From: Bacteroidota bacterium
GTDB lineage: Bacteria; Bacteroidota; Bacteroidia; Cytophagales; Cyclobacteriaceae
Reading direction: 5' to 3'
DNA: 64,000 nt
NCBI GenBank assembly: GCA_018266395.1
Contig: JAFEAM010000001.1
Span: forward strand, 1 to 64,000
The notes beneath the pieces were generated by a model, which had not been told where the DNA came from, made no database searches, and was given only the letters and a program-made list of their open reading frames with translations. This document shows positions 43,112-50,723 of the stretch, in pieces. The translations under genes and the position numbers were made by a program. How positions within the stretch are numbered: the first letter of the stretch is position 1; each line of letters opens with the position of its first letter.

Positions 43112-43819
43112 TTATCTGATCAGCGACAAATAATGCGGGAACATTTCCTTCCAGGCAGGCCAATCATGCGGCGCGTTCTGCCTCACATCCAACCAATGAT
43201 GAATGCCTTTGTTTCTGAGGATTGATGCCATCTTTTCGTTAGCATCCCAGCACATGTCGTGGGTGCCGGTGCCGAGCACCACAAACATGTCGTTGAAAAA
43301 TGGACTTTGGGCGTTGGGAAGGAAGTCAGGCGGATTATTGAAATAGACGTTGTCGTCGTAATAGCCATCAAGCTGTGGCTTAATATCAAAGGCAGCACCC
43401 ATATTGAACACGTACTTGACAAATTCCGGGTGTCTGAATGCAAAGTTGGTGGCATGGTATCCGCCAAAACTACAGCCCGCTGTCGCAATGCGATGCACCC
43501 CAGTTTCTCTTTGCATGAGTGGAAGCAGTTCGGTCAGCAGAAATTGATCATACCACATATGATTCACAACACGCTGGGCAGGATGAATCCCCTGATTATA
43601 CCAGCTGAGTGAGTCGATGCCGTCAGGACAATAGATCTTTACCAGCCCCTCGTCAACAAACCAGGCCACTGAGTCTATCAGTTTGAAGTCCTTATTCTCA
43701 TAAAAACGCCCCATGGAGGTGGGAAACAACATGATGGGATATCCCCGGGTCCCGAAAGCCAGTGTTTCCATATCACGGTTCAGGCTGGGCGAATACCAAC
43801 GATGATAGTGTTCGTGCAT
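43112..43819 (-). CDS. Cytoplasmic esterase, alpha/beta hydrolase fold
   Basis: A 235-residue hydrolase without a signal peptide. The nucleophile is Ser117 in AGCSFGG; the His appears in QNAPHDWPAW near the end and the acid upstream near GTHDMCW. It resembles the small esterase group COG4947 (called from memory). It is the first gene of the - strand operon and is divergent from another esterase gene with only 56 bases between the starts. Confidence 0.75.
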   Translation of the reverse strand: MHEHYHRWYSPSLNRDMETLAFGTRGYPIMLFPTSMGRFYENKDFKLIDSVAWFVDEGLVKIYCPDGIDSLSWYNQGIHPAQRVVNHMWYDQFLLTELLPLMQRETGVHRIATAGCSFGGYHATNFAFRHPEFVKYVFNMGAAFDIKPQLDGYYDDNVYFNNPPDFLPNAQSPFFNDMFVVLGTGTHDMCWDANEKMASILRNKGIHHWLDVRQNAPHDWPAWKEMFPHYLSLIR

Positions 43820-43858
43820 AAGAGAGTAGCTGTTTCAGTAAGTTAAGTCCGGTTATTC

Positions 43859-43866
43859 TATTTTTG
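43859..43866 (+). promoter_or_regulatory. -7 promoter box TATTTTTG
   Basis: Exact TAnnTTTG match, nine bases before ATG 43876. It shows that an in-frame TTG at 43864 is too early to be the start. Confidence 0.6.
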
Positions 43867-43875
43867 CAAACATTT

Positions 43876-44724
43876 ATGGCTGCTCCCGAGACAGAAGAAG
43901 AAATTGCTAAAGAGGAACCCTCCTATCAATATCGCACAGAACGGTTGAGTAATATCTACTCAAAATTGCTCGAAAGAAATGTTGAGGTGGAGATACTGAT
44001 CCCGCCTGTTCTGACTGAAGGACGAAAATATCCACTTCTCATATTGAATGACGGGCAGGATTCTGAAGCGGTCAAGGTCAAATCCACCATTGAGGAGCTG
44101 GTTTCCTCGGGGGAGATTTCAGAGGTCATTGTCGCCAGCGTTACAGCTGGTGATCGCATGCAGGAATATGGTGTTGCCTTTCGAACCGACTACTTTGGAA
44201 GAGGCAAGATGTCCAAAGCCTATTCTTCCTATATCGTCACTGAACTGTTCCCCTACCTCACTTACCGTTTCCCAATCCACGGAGACCCTCAGCATCATGT
44301 GATGGCCGGATACTCATTGGGTGGACTTTCTGCAATGGACATTGTGTGGAATCATCCGGAGATTTTCGGGATGGTTGGTGTATTCAGTGGATCCTTCTGG
44401 TGGAGAAAAAGAGATTCAGGCAGTTTCTTCTACTCTGATTACCGCGATCGCCTCATGCATCTGCAGGTGCGCAGAGGCAAATTCAAACCTGGAATGAAAT
44501 TCTGGTTCCAGACAGGCACAAGGGATGAATCCGGTGACCGCAACAAGAATGGAGTGATCGATTCTATAGATGACACACTTGATCTGATCGCAGAACTCAC
44601 CCGAAAAGGTTACCGGCCATTCCGCGATATTCAATACATTGAAATCCAGGATGGGCTGCACAACCAGGAAACCTGGGCGAAGGCGATGCCTGAGTTCTTG
44701 AGATGGGCATTCGGAAAATCTTGA
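43876..44724 (+). CDS. Esterase, enterochelin-esterase/esterase D-like
   Basis: A 282-residue alpha/beta hydrolase without a signal peptide. The nucleophile is Ser147 in MAGYSLGG; the catalytic His is likely in DGLHNQETW near the end. Residues 221-232 read D-x-N-x-N-G-x-I-D-x-x-D, an EF-hand-like calcium loop I also associate with related Bacteroidota esterases. Related families hydrolyse siderophore or peptide esters. It is divergent from the amidoligase operon and is followed after 14 bases by a HAD phosphatase, so its link to the operon rests on the shared promoter region. Confidence 0.8.
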   Translation: MAAPETEEEIAKEEPSYQYRTERLSNIYSKLLERNVEVEILIPPVLTEGRKYPLLILNDGQDSEAVKVKSTIEELVSSGEISEVIVASVTAGDRMQEYGVAFRTDYFGRGKMSKAYSSYIVTELFPYLTYRFPIHGDPQHHVMAGYSLGGLSAMDIVWNHPEIFGMVGVFSGSFWWRKRDSGSFFYSDYRDRLMHLQVRRGKFKPGMKFWFQTGTRDESGDRNKNGVIDSIDDTLDLIAELTRKGYRPFRDIQYIEIQDGLHNQETWAKAMPEFLRWAFGKS

Positions 44725-44738
44725 AATTGCGAACCGAC

Positions 44739-45356
44739 ATGTACGAAAGTGTAATATTTGACCTGGGCGGAGTTCTAATCGACTGGAATCCCCGATATCT
44801 GTACAGGAAGATTTTCAATGATGAGAAGGAAATGGAGTGGTTCCTCAACAACATCTGTACCCCGGAATGGAATGAGCAGCAGGATGCCGGAAGATCCTTC
44901 GACGAGGCTACTGAGGAACTGGTGGCCAGACATCCGGAACATGAAGTCGCCATTCGGGCCTGGTATGGAAGGTGGAAGGAAACTATCCAGGGACCGATAC
45001 ACGAAACGGTGGACATCCTGCGCCACATCAGAGACACGAAGAAATATTCACTCTATGCCCTAACCAACTGGTCTGCGGAAACTTTTCCCTGGGCCATGGA
45101 AAAGTTCGATTTTCTCCAGTGGTTTGAAGGCATCGTTGTAAGTGGAGTGGAAAAGACCCGGAAACCTTTTCCTGAGTTTTATGAAATTCTGCTGACCCGT
45201 TACCAACTCGTACCTGGAAAGTCATTGTTCATTGACGATAACATCAAGAATGTAGACGCAGCACAGAAATTGGGAATTCAAAGCATCCATTTTCAGAATC
45301 CGACCCAATTGCATAGTGAATTATCGAGAATAGGGTTGATTGGAGCGGAGCGCTGA
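44739..45356 (+). CDS. HAD-family hydrolase (subfamily IA, YihX-like)
   Basis: A 205-residue phosphatase. Motif I is IFDLGGVLIDWNPRYL with nucleophile Asp; the residue two positions later is Gly, as in the YihX branch, rather than the Asp of typical HAD phosphatases. Motif II is LTNW, the Lys of motif III lies in KTRKPFPEF, and motif IV is FIDDNIKNV. ATG 44739 avoids overlap with the esterase; ATG 44703 is possible but would add a Lys-rich extension. The natural substrate is probably a sugar or nucleotide phosphate, not resolved here. Confidence 0.85.
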   Translation: MYESVIFDLGGVLIDWNPRYLYRKIFNDEKEMEWFLNNICTPEWNEQQDAGRSFDEATEELVARHPEHEVAIRAWYGRWKETIQGPIHETVDILRHIRDTKKYSLYALTNWSAETFPWAMEKFDFLQWFEGIVVSGVEKTRKPFPEFYEILLTRYQLVPGKSLFIDDNIKNVDAAQKLGIQSIHFQNPTQLHSELSRIGLIGAER

Positions 45357-45395
45357 TACAACGAATCTGGTTAACCCTTCATTTCGATCTTCCGC

Positions 45396-46859
45396 CTACA
45401 ATCCTTTCTGGATGGTGTCAATCACTTCCTGTGCACAGCGTTCGGCAGATGCCAGTGCACCATTAACACTTCCGCCCTCACCGGATACATCAGTAGCTTC
45501 ACCAGCAAAAAATAGAACATTGTTGACAGGTGTGGAGAGAGACTTGCGATCACTGTTCTTGGTACCCGGCATCGGATAGGAATAGCCGCCAAGGATATAA
45601 TCCATCTTTGTCCAATCCTGAATGAGATAGATTCTTTCTAGCGTAGTAATATCCAGGCGTATAAACTGTGTGGCCAGACCTTGATTATTAGCATCTTTAT
45701 ATAGAACATCCAAATCCGATAGAATGGCGTCAACGGCACCGTCTCCCATGGCAGACAGCTGTGCCGCCCTTGGACCACAGACCGTTACTGTCAGAGTGGT
45801 GTTGAACTGGCTCCTGCCCATCCCATAACTGAAATATTCCGGAATACCATTTGAGCCGAAGATCAGACCGGTAGTATCGCCCCAGAAGTTCTTCTTGAAC
45901 TCCAGAATTACACGAATGCAGGCGTCAAAGCCAAACTTTGCCATTGCACCTGTATTTACGGCAGGTAGGGATGGCGTGAATGTAATGAGGTTGTTCTTCA
46001 GTACACTCAGCGGAACCGTAACTATAACTTTATCAGCAGTGTAAGTCGTGCCATCCTTGGCGGTGAGGCTGATGGGTTTTGCTCCATAATTTATCGAGGT
46101 GATCGGGGTCTTCAATTGGACGAACTGCTGGATGTTACTGAATCTGGATATCAGGGCATCCTGCATGGGGTTCGACTTAAGGCTCAGGAATTTTCCATCG
46201 TGGGTCTTAAGCGTTTCATTCTCGCCCAGTGCACCGATTCCCATTCTCTCACTGCTACTGCCGTAAGGGTTGGCAGTAGTTGCATTCACGATATTGGCCG
46301 CACGTGCCGATACGCCCGCGCTCTGTGAAGCCTGCAAAACGGACAGTGCGCTGCCTGCATAACTTTTCAGATTGGCCCTGAAGTTTGACGCAGCCACATA
46401 ATCGGGATCAGAGCCCCAAGCAGTCCCAAGCTGTGCCGTATTATCCATCACATAAGCGAAGGATGAGCTGGGAAATTCGATTGTTGGCAATTGGTAGTCT
46501 GTAAAAATCTTTCCAAAGATGGAGTCTGATCCATGTATAGTCTGCGCACCAAGCTCCAATGGAAAATCGGAGCTCAGTTTGGGTATAATGGGGTAGGCGT
46601 CTGTACCCTGATTGCGTACTGATCTTACTCTTCCTCCAATTTGCTCCCGCGCTTCAAAAAGACTGACCTTGATACCTTTGGTGTGCAGTATATCCGCTAC
46701 ATACAGGCCTGCTGCTCCTGCTCCAATTACTGCAATCGTTCCATCAAAATTGATTTCCGGTGCCGGTTCCTTGGTGGCGCAGGAGTCCAGAAACGGTGGC
46801 AGCAATAAACCACCGCCAAGTCCCATTCCAATTCTGCGAATAGCCTGCCTGCGCTTCAT
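45396..46859 (-). CDS. Exported flavin monoamine oxidase-like protein
   Basis: A 487-residue FAD-dependent amine oxidase. The FAD motif GAGAAGLYVADIL (about 46-58) and EAREQIGGRVRS are followed by a C-terminal FAD-binding end with LFFAGEATDVSGEGGSVNGA. The N-terminus has twin arginines (KRRQAIRRIGMG), a hydrophobic stretch and a lipobox-like FLDSC, so it may be a Tat-exported lipoprotein. Members oxidise amines, polyamines or amino acids. It is a single-gene unit, convergent with the HAD gene. Substrate unknown. Confidence 0.85.
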   Translation of the reverse strand: MKRRQAIRRIGMGLGGGLLLPPFLDSCATKEPAPEINFDGTIAVIGAGAAGLYVADILHTKGIKVSLFEAREQIGGRVRSVRNQGTDAYPIIPKLSSDFPLELGAQTIHGSDSIFGKIFTDYQLPTIEFPSSSFAYVMDNTAQLGTAWGSDPDYVAASNFRANLKSYAGSALSVLQASQSAGVSARAANIVNATTANPYGSSSERMGIGALGENETLKTHDGKFLSLKSNPMQDALISRFSNIQQFVQLKTPITSINYGAKPISLTAKDGTTYTADKVIVTVPLSVLKNNLITFTPSLPAVNTGAMAKFGFDACIRVILEFKKNFWGDTTGLIFGSNGIPEYFSYGMGRSQFNTTLTVTVCGPRAAQLSAMGDGAVDAILSDLDVLYKDANNQGLATQFIRLDITTLERIYLIQDWTKMDYILGGYSYPMPGTKNSDRKSLSTPVNNVLFFAGEATDVSGEGGSVNGALASAERCAQEVIDTIQKGL

Positions 46860-46976
46860 ACCAAAGAAATAGTCTGGAAAGATACGGAGTGCCTGTGGCT
46901 TAGTGAAATGTCAACCGGTACCCGGCCGACTTTATGAACGATTTGCCGCAGATCTTGGTATCTTGCCATATCTGTT

Positions 46977-47531
46977 ATGAGCATGATTTTGTCCGATGCA
47001 AACATTTCGCATCCCAGGAAAGTAGCCATTATTGGTCCGGAATGTACGGGTAAGACAGAACTGTCCCACCGGCTTGCTGCCTATTTCAAAACCGAATGGG
47101 TGCCGGAATATGCCCGACAATATCTCAACAAGCTAAATCGTCCTTATGAACGATCCGATCTTACAAAAATCGCTCACGGCCAGGTACGCATGGAGGATGA
47201 ATGGGCGAGAGATGCCAACAAGGTTCTCATTTGCGATACCAACCTGACTGTTATCAAGGTTTGGAGTGAATTCAAATATGGAGAATGTGATCCGGAAATT
47301 ATCCTGGTCATGAAGGGAAGGCATTACGACCTCCTGTTGGTTACCGACATTGATATCCCCTGGGAAGACGATCCCCAACGGGAACACCCTGACAAGCGTG
47401 AACATTTCAGGGACGTTTATATTAAGGAGGCTCAGGAGTCAGGTGTACCTTTTGCAATTATCACCGGAACCAGAGAGCAAAGATTGAAGAAAGCCGTCGA
47501 AGAGATTGAAAAGATTCTTTCCGGATCATGA
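46977..47531 (+). CDS. NadR-like nucleotide kinase (AAA family ATPase)
   Basis: A 184-residue P-loop kinase with GPECTGKT (20-27), VPEYARQYL and CDTNLTVIKVWSE. It matches the C-terminal ribosylnicotinamide-kinase domain of NadR, without the DNA-binding or adenylyltransferase parts. It probably phosphorylates nicotinamide riboside or a similar nucleoside. An adjacent pnuC-type transporter is missing; the downstream MFS gene overlaps it by ATGA. A degenerate box TATCTTG lies 11 bases before the start. Confidence 0.8.
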   Translation: MSMILSDANISHPRKVAIIGPECTGKTELSHRLAAYFKTEWVPEYARQYLNKLNRPYERSDLTKIAHGQVRMEDEWARDANKVLICDTNLTVIKVWSEFKYGECDPEIILVMKGRHYDLLLVTDIDIPWEDDPQREHPDKREHFRDVYIKEAQESGVPFAIITGTREQRLKKAVEEIEKILSGS

Positions 47532-48757
47532 GTAGTCCATACGCAGCGCTGAAAATCAAGGATTTCAGACTTTTCATCAGCGCGCGATTTTGTGTCACCC
47601 TCGCGATACAAGTTCAGGCTGTGGTTGTTGGATGGCAGGTTTATGAGATTACAAAAGATCCCCTTTCACTCGGACTCATCGGACTGGCAGAAGCCATTCC
47701 ATCCATCGGCGTATCACTTTATGCAGGGCACCTTGCTGACATAGTTGCAAGAAAGAAGATCATTCTGATCACTTTGGCTACCCTCGTTTTCTGTTCAGCG
47801 GCCCTGCTATTTTTTACTCTTGATATGGGTTCATTCATTCTGTCGCATGGTGTATCGGCGATTTACGCAGTCATCTTCATAAGCGGTATCGCACGCGGGT
47901 TCATCACTCCGGCATTGTTTTCCTTCATGCCGCAGCTTGTCCCGCGCGAGTTATACCAAAATGCCATTTCATGGAACAGTACCCTTTGGGAGATGGCTTC
48001 AATCGGGGGGCCGCCCATCGGTGGACTCGTGTACGGGTTCTTCGGCATCACTGCTGCCTACACCATTGATGCCGGGTTGATGGTGGTGGGACTAATACTT
48101 GCCATCCTAGTCGGCAACCGAGCACTTCCGCCAACAACCGAAGAGCAGGGGATCTTCGAAAAGATCAAAGCGGGATTGAAGTTTGTCTTTGAAAACAAGC
48201 TTGTGCTGAGTGCAATCACACTCGATCTCTTTGCCGTGCTCTTTGGGGGAGCCGTGGCTTTGCTGCCCATATTTGCCGATGAAATTCTTCATGTGGGTAA
48301 GATCGGGCTTGGCTTCCTTCGTTCGGCACCTGGTATCGGCGCACTGCTGATGGCCCTTTATATCACCCATCATCCTATTCGCCAGAGAATGGGTAACATA
48401 TTGTTGTATGCCGTGGGTGGATTCGGGCTCTCCATGATTCTCTTTGCCATCTCAACTCACTTCTGGATCAGCATGGTCCTGTTGATTTTCAGTGGAGCTT
48501 GCGATTGCATTAGTGTGATTGTCCGCGGCACGCTTCTTCAGACCCTGACGCCGGAGAATATGAAAGGCCGGGTGGCCGCTGTGAATAACATTTTTATAGG
48601 ATCCTCAAACGAAATAGGCGCCTTCGAATCAGGCGTAGCAGCGAGATTGATGAGGGTAATCCCATCAGTGATTTTTGGCGGTGTGATGACCATAATTGTT
48701 GTGGTGGTTACTTCCTGGAAGGCCCCAACTCTTCGTAAATTAGAGTCCGTAAACTGA
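47528..48757 (+). CDS. MFS transporter (EntS/multidrug exporter type)
   Basis: A 409-residue major facilitator with about 12 hydrophobic segments. It has the MFS signature loop GHLADIVARKKII between segments 2 and 3 and resembles the EntS/YfiS exporter branch. Translation is coupled to the NadR-like kinase by an ATGA overlap, which hints at a nucleoside-related substrate, but this branch is better known for siderophores and drugs. The DUF2721 gene follows seven bases later. Confidence 0.85.
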   Translation: MSSPYAALKIKDFRLFISARFCVTLAIQVQAVVVGWQVYEITKDPLSLGLIGLAEAIPSIGVSLYAGHLADIVARKKIILITLATLVFCSAALLFFTLDMGSFILSHGVSAIYAVIFISGIARGFITPALFSFMPQLVPRELYQNAISWNSTLWEMASIGGPPIGGLVYGFFGITAAYTIDAGLMVVGLILAILVGNRALPPTTEEQGIFEKIKAGLKFVFENKLVLSAITLDLFAVLFGGAVALLPIFADEILHVGKIGLGFLRSAPGIGALLMALYITHHPIRQRMGNILLYAVGGFGLSMILFAISTHFWISMVLLIFSGACDCISVIVRGTLLQTLTPENMKGRVAAVNNIFIGSSNEIGAFESGVAARLMRVIPSVIFGGVMTIIVVVVTSWKAPTLRKLESVN

Positions 48758-48764
48758 CTTTTTT

Positions 48765-49166
48765 ATGGAAGTCACCCTGAACACCCCGGCTCTTCTTTTT
48801 CCTGCCATTACACTGCTCCTATTGGCTTACACTAACCGTTTCCTGACCATCGCGTCACTGATCCGGCGCCTTCATGACGAATATGAAAAATCCCAGGGGC
48901 ACTCAGACAAGATTCTTCTGAAGGCTCAGATTGTGCAACTGAGCAGGAGGCTCAGCCTTGTAAAATACATGCAGGCTACCGGAATACTATGTCTGGTCTT
49001 CTGCGTTATTACTATGGCCTTTGTCTATTTCAACTTGCAACTCGTCGCACACGGACTGTTTGCCCTCAGTCTCACGTTCCTGATGGCTTCCCTGGTTTTC
49101 TCTCTCAGCGAAATTCTGATCAGCACCCGCGCCCTCGAAATCGAACTGAAAGGCATGATCGACTGA
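48765..49166 (+). CDS. DUF2721 membrane protein
   Basis: A 133-residue protein with an N-terminal segment (ALLFPAITLLLLAYTNRFL), a charged middle region and two C-terminal hydrophobic segments (about 66-88 and 95-118). The pattern and sequence match DUF2721, a small membrane family of unknown function. It is last in the NadR-like/MFS/DUF2721 unit, and its stop codon lies inside the first hairpin of the structured spacer that follows. Confidence 0.8.
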   Translation: MEVTLNTPALLFPAITLLLLAYTNRFLTIASLIRRLHDEYEKSQGHSDKILLKAQIVQLSRRLSLVKYMQATGILCLVFCVITMAFVYFNLQLVAHGLFALSLTFLMASLVFSLSEILISTRALEIELKGMID

Positions 49167-49305
49167 CCGTCCCTGTAAGTTTTTACGGTCATATATGCCA
49201 AATGGCTATATTTCACTAGCCATCCATACCAGGCCGAACCAAATGGGCCCCGTTCATTTTGATCGGGGGTTCAGCCAACACATTGATCAGCCCATTTGGT
49301 TGGCC
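49164..49305 (+). repeat. Hairpin-rich spacer with three inverted repeats
   Basis: Three successive inverted repeats: TGACCGT/ACGGTCA (49164-49170, 49185-49191); ATGGCTA/TAGCCAT (49202-49208, 49217-49223); and a long one, exact over 11 bases at ACCAAATGGGC (49238-49248) and GCCCATTTGGT (49290-49300), extended by GGCC on both sides with one unpaired base. Inside the last, CCCCG/CGGGG (49248-49252, 49264-49268) can close a terminal hairpin. CCAAATGG also occurs at 49198. It ends 31 bases before the next start codon. It could be a 5' regulatory RNA, an operator array or a terminator. Confidence 0.6.
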
Positions 49306-49336
49306 AATTATTGCAGGAAACAAGAAACCAACTACC

Positions 49337-50626
49337 ATGTCTACCCGTCGTTCTTTTTTCAAGAAAACAATTGCGTTAGGCGGCGCTATGTCCATCGCCA
49401 CTCTGTCCACCAAGGCCGTTGCCGAAGATATCTCCGACGCCCTGGTGGAGTTGAACAGACTTTCACCACAGGATGCAGCCACGGATGAAGATTTATGGGC
49501 GCGGATGGCACAGTCCTATACTGTGAACCCGAATGTGATGAATCTCAATAATGGAGGCGTCAGCCCGCAGCCTAAGGTGGTTCAGGATGCGGTGGATCGG
49601 TACTATCACCTCAGTAACGAGGCCCCGTCTTATTATATGTGGCAGATCCTCGATAAGGGGCGCGAGCCGTTGCGAAGAAAACTGGCTGATCTGGGAGGTG
49701 TTTCCAACGATGAGGTGGCCATCAACCGAAACACCACGGAGGCGTTGGCCAATTTCTCCTGGGGTATAGAAATGAAGCGTGGTGATGAGATCGTCATGAC
49801 CAAGCAGGACTATCCCACCATGATCAACACGTGGAAGCAGCGTGAGTTGAGGGAAGGCATCAAGATTAACTGGATCAATTTCAATTTGCCGATAGATAAC
49901 GACGATGTCGTTCTGAAGGCATACATCGATGCCACCACTTCCAAAACCAAAATCTGGCATATCACGCATCTAATGACCTGGACTGGACAAATCTTACCGG
50001 CAGCCAAACTTTGTGCAGAGGCAAGAAAAAGGGGCATTATCTCCATTGTCGATGCGGCTCATTCCTTTGCGCATATTGACTACAAAATATCAGAATTGAA
50101 TTGCGATTACTTCGGCACCAGCCTTCACAAGTGGTTGTGTGCACCCTTCGGCACAGGGATGATGTATGTACGAAAGGAGCATATTGAAAAGACCTGGCCG
50201 CTGTTTGCGACGGACAAACCCATGAGTCCTGACATCAGAAAATTTGAAGCGCTCGGAACTCGCTCATTCGCTCCTGAGCAGGCCATAGGTCAGGCGATTG
50301 ACTTTCACAATGCCATTGGAGGGAAAAGAAAACAGGAAAGACTTCATTATTTGAAATCCTACTGGTGCAATGCTGTGACAAAAAATCCCCGCGTCAAACT
50401 CCACATCTCGTTGAAACCGGAATACTCCTGTGCGCTGGGCACCTTCAGTGTTGATGGCATGGAACCCGGCGACGTGGCCACCAAGCTCTGGAATGATTAT
50501 GGAATTCATGTGGTCTCCATAGTTTGGGAAAATGTGAAAGCAGTGCGTGTAACGCCGCATGTTTATACCACCACCAGGGATCTTGACAGATTTATTGATG
50601 CAGTTGGAAAGATTGCAGCTTCCTGA
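49337..50626 (+). CDS. Tat-exported class V aminotransferase (isopenicillin-N-epimerase-like fold)
   Basis: A 429-residue PLP enzyme of the class V/NifS-like fold. It begins with a twin-arginine signal, STRRSFFKKTIALGGAMS, so it would be exported already folded with its cofactor. The PLP lysine lies in GTSLHKWLCAPFGTG, and DAAHSFAHID holds the Asp that pairs with the cofactor ring. ATG 49337 is chosen because the in-frame ATG at 49259 lies within the hairpin region and would bury the Tat signal. The epimerase label is historical for this family; the actual substrate is unknown, perhaps an amino acid or peptide in the periplasm. A penicillin-acylase-type lipoprotein gene follows. Confidence 0.82.
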   Translation: MSTRRSFFKKTIALGGAMSIATLSTKAVAEDISDALVELNRLSPQDAATDEDLWARMAQSYTVNPNVMNLNNGGVSPQPKVVQDAVDRYYHLSNEAPSYYMWQILDKGREPLRRKLADLGGVSNDEVAINRNTTEALANFSWGIEMKRGDEIVMTKQDYPTMINTWKQRELREGIKINWINFNLPIDNDDVVLKAYIDATTSKTKIWHITHLMTWTGQILPAAKLCAEARKRGIISIVDAAHSFAHIDYKISELNCDYFGTSLHKWLCAPFGTGMMYVRKEHIEKTWPLFATDKPMSPDIRKFEALGTRSFAPEQAIGQAIDFHNAIGGKRKQERLHYLKSYWCNAVTKNPRVKLHISLKPEYSCALGTFSVDGMEPGDVATKLWNDYGIHVVSIVWENVKAVRVTPHVYTTTRDLDRFIDAVGKIAAS

Positions 50627-50723
50627 CTTCCCCGGAAAATTCTTTTACGAATTGCAAATTTCGCAGCCGCGAAACACCAGGTCATTACCCCGATTCGAAT
50701 TGTACGACTCTTATCCAAGTTCC

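Noticed and set aside
44739-46859. Including the HAD phosphatase and amine oxidase in the amidoligase island
   Set aside because: The HAD gene follows only the divergent esterase and the oxidase is a convergent single-gene unit; nothing ties them to the ligases.
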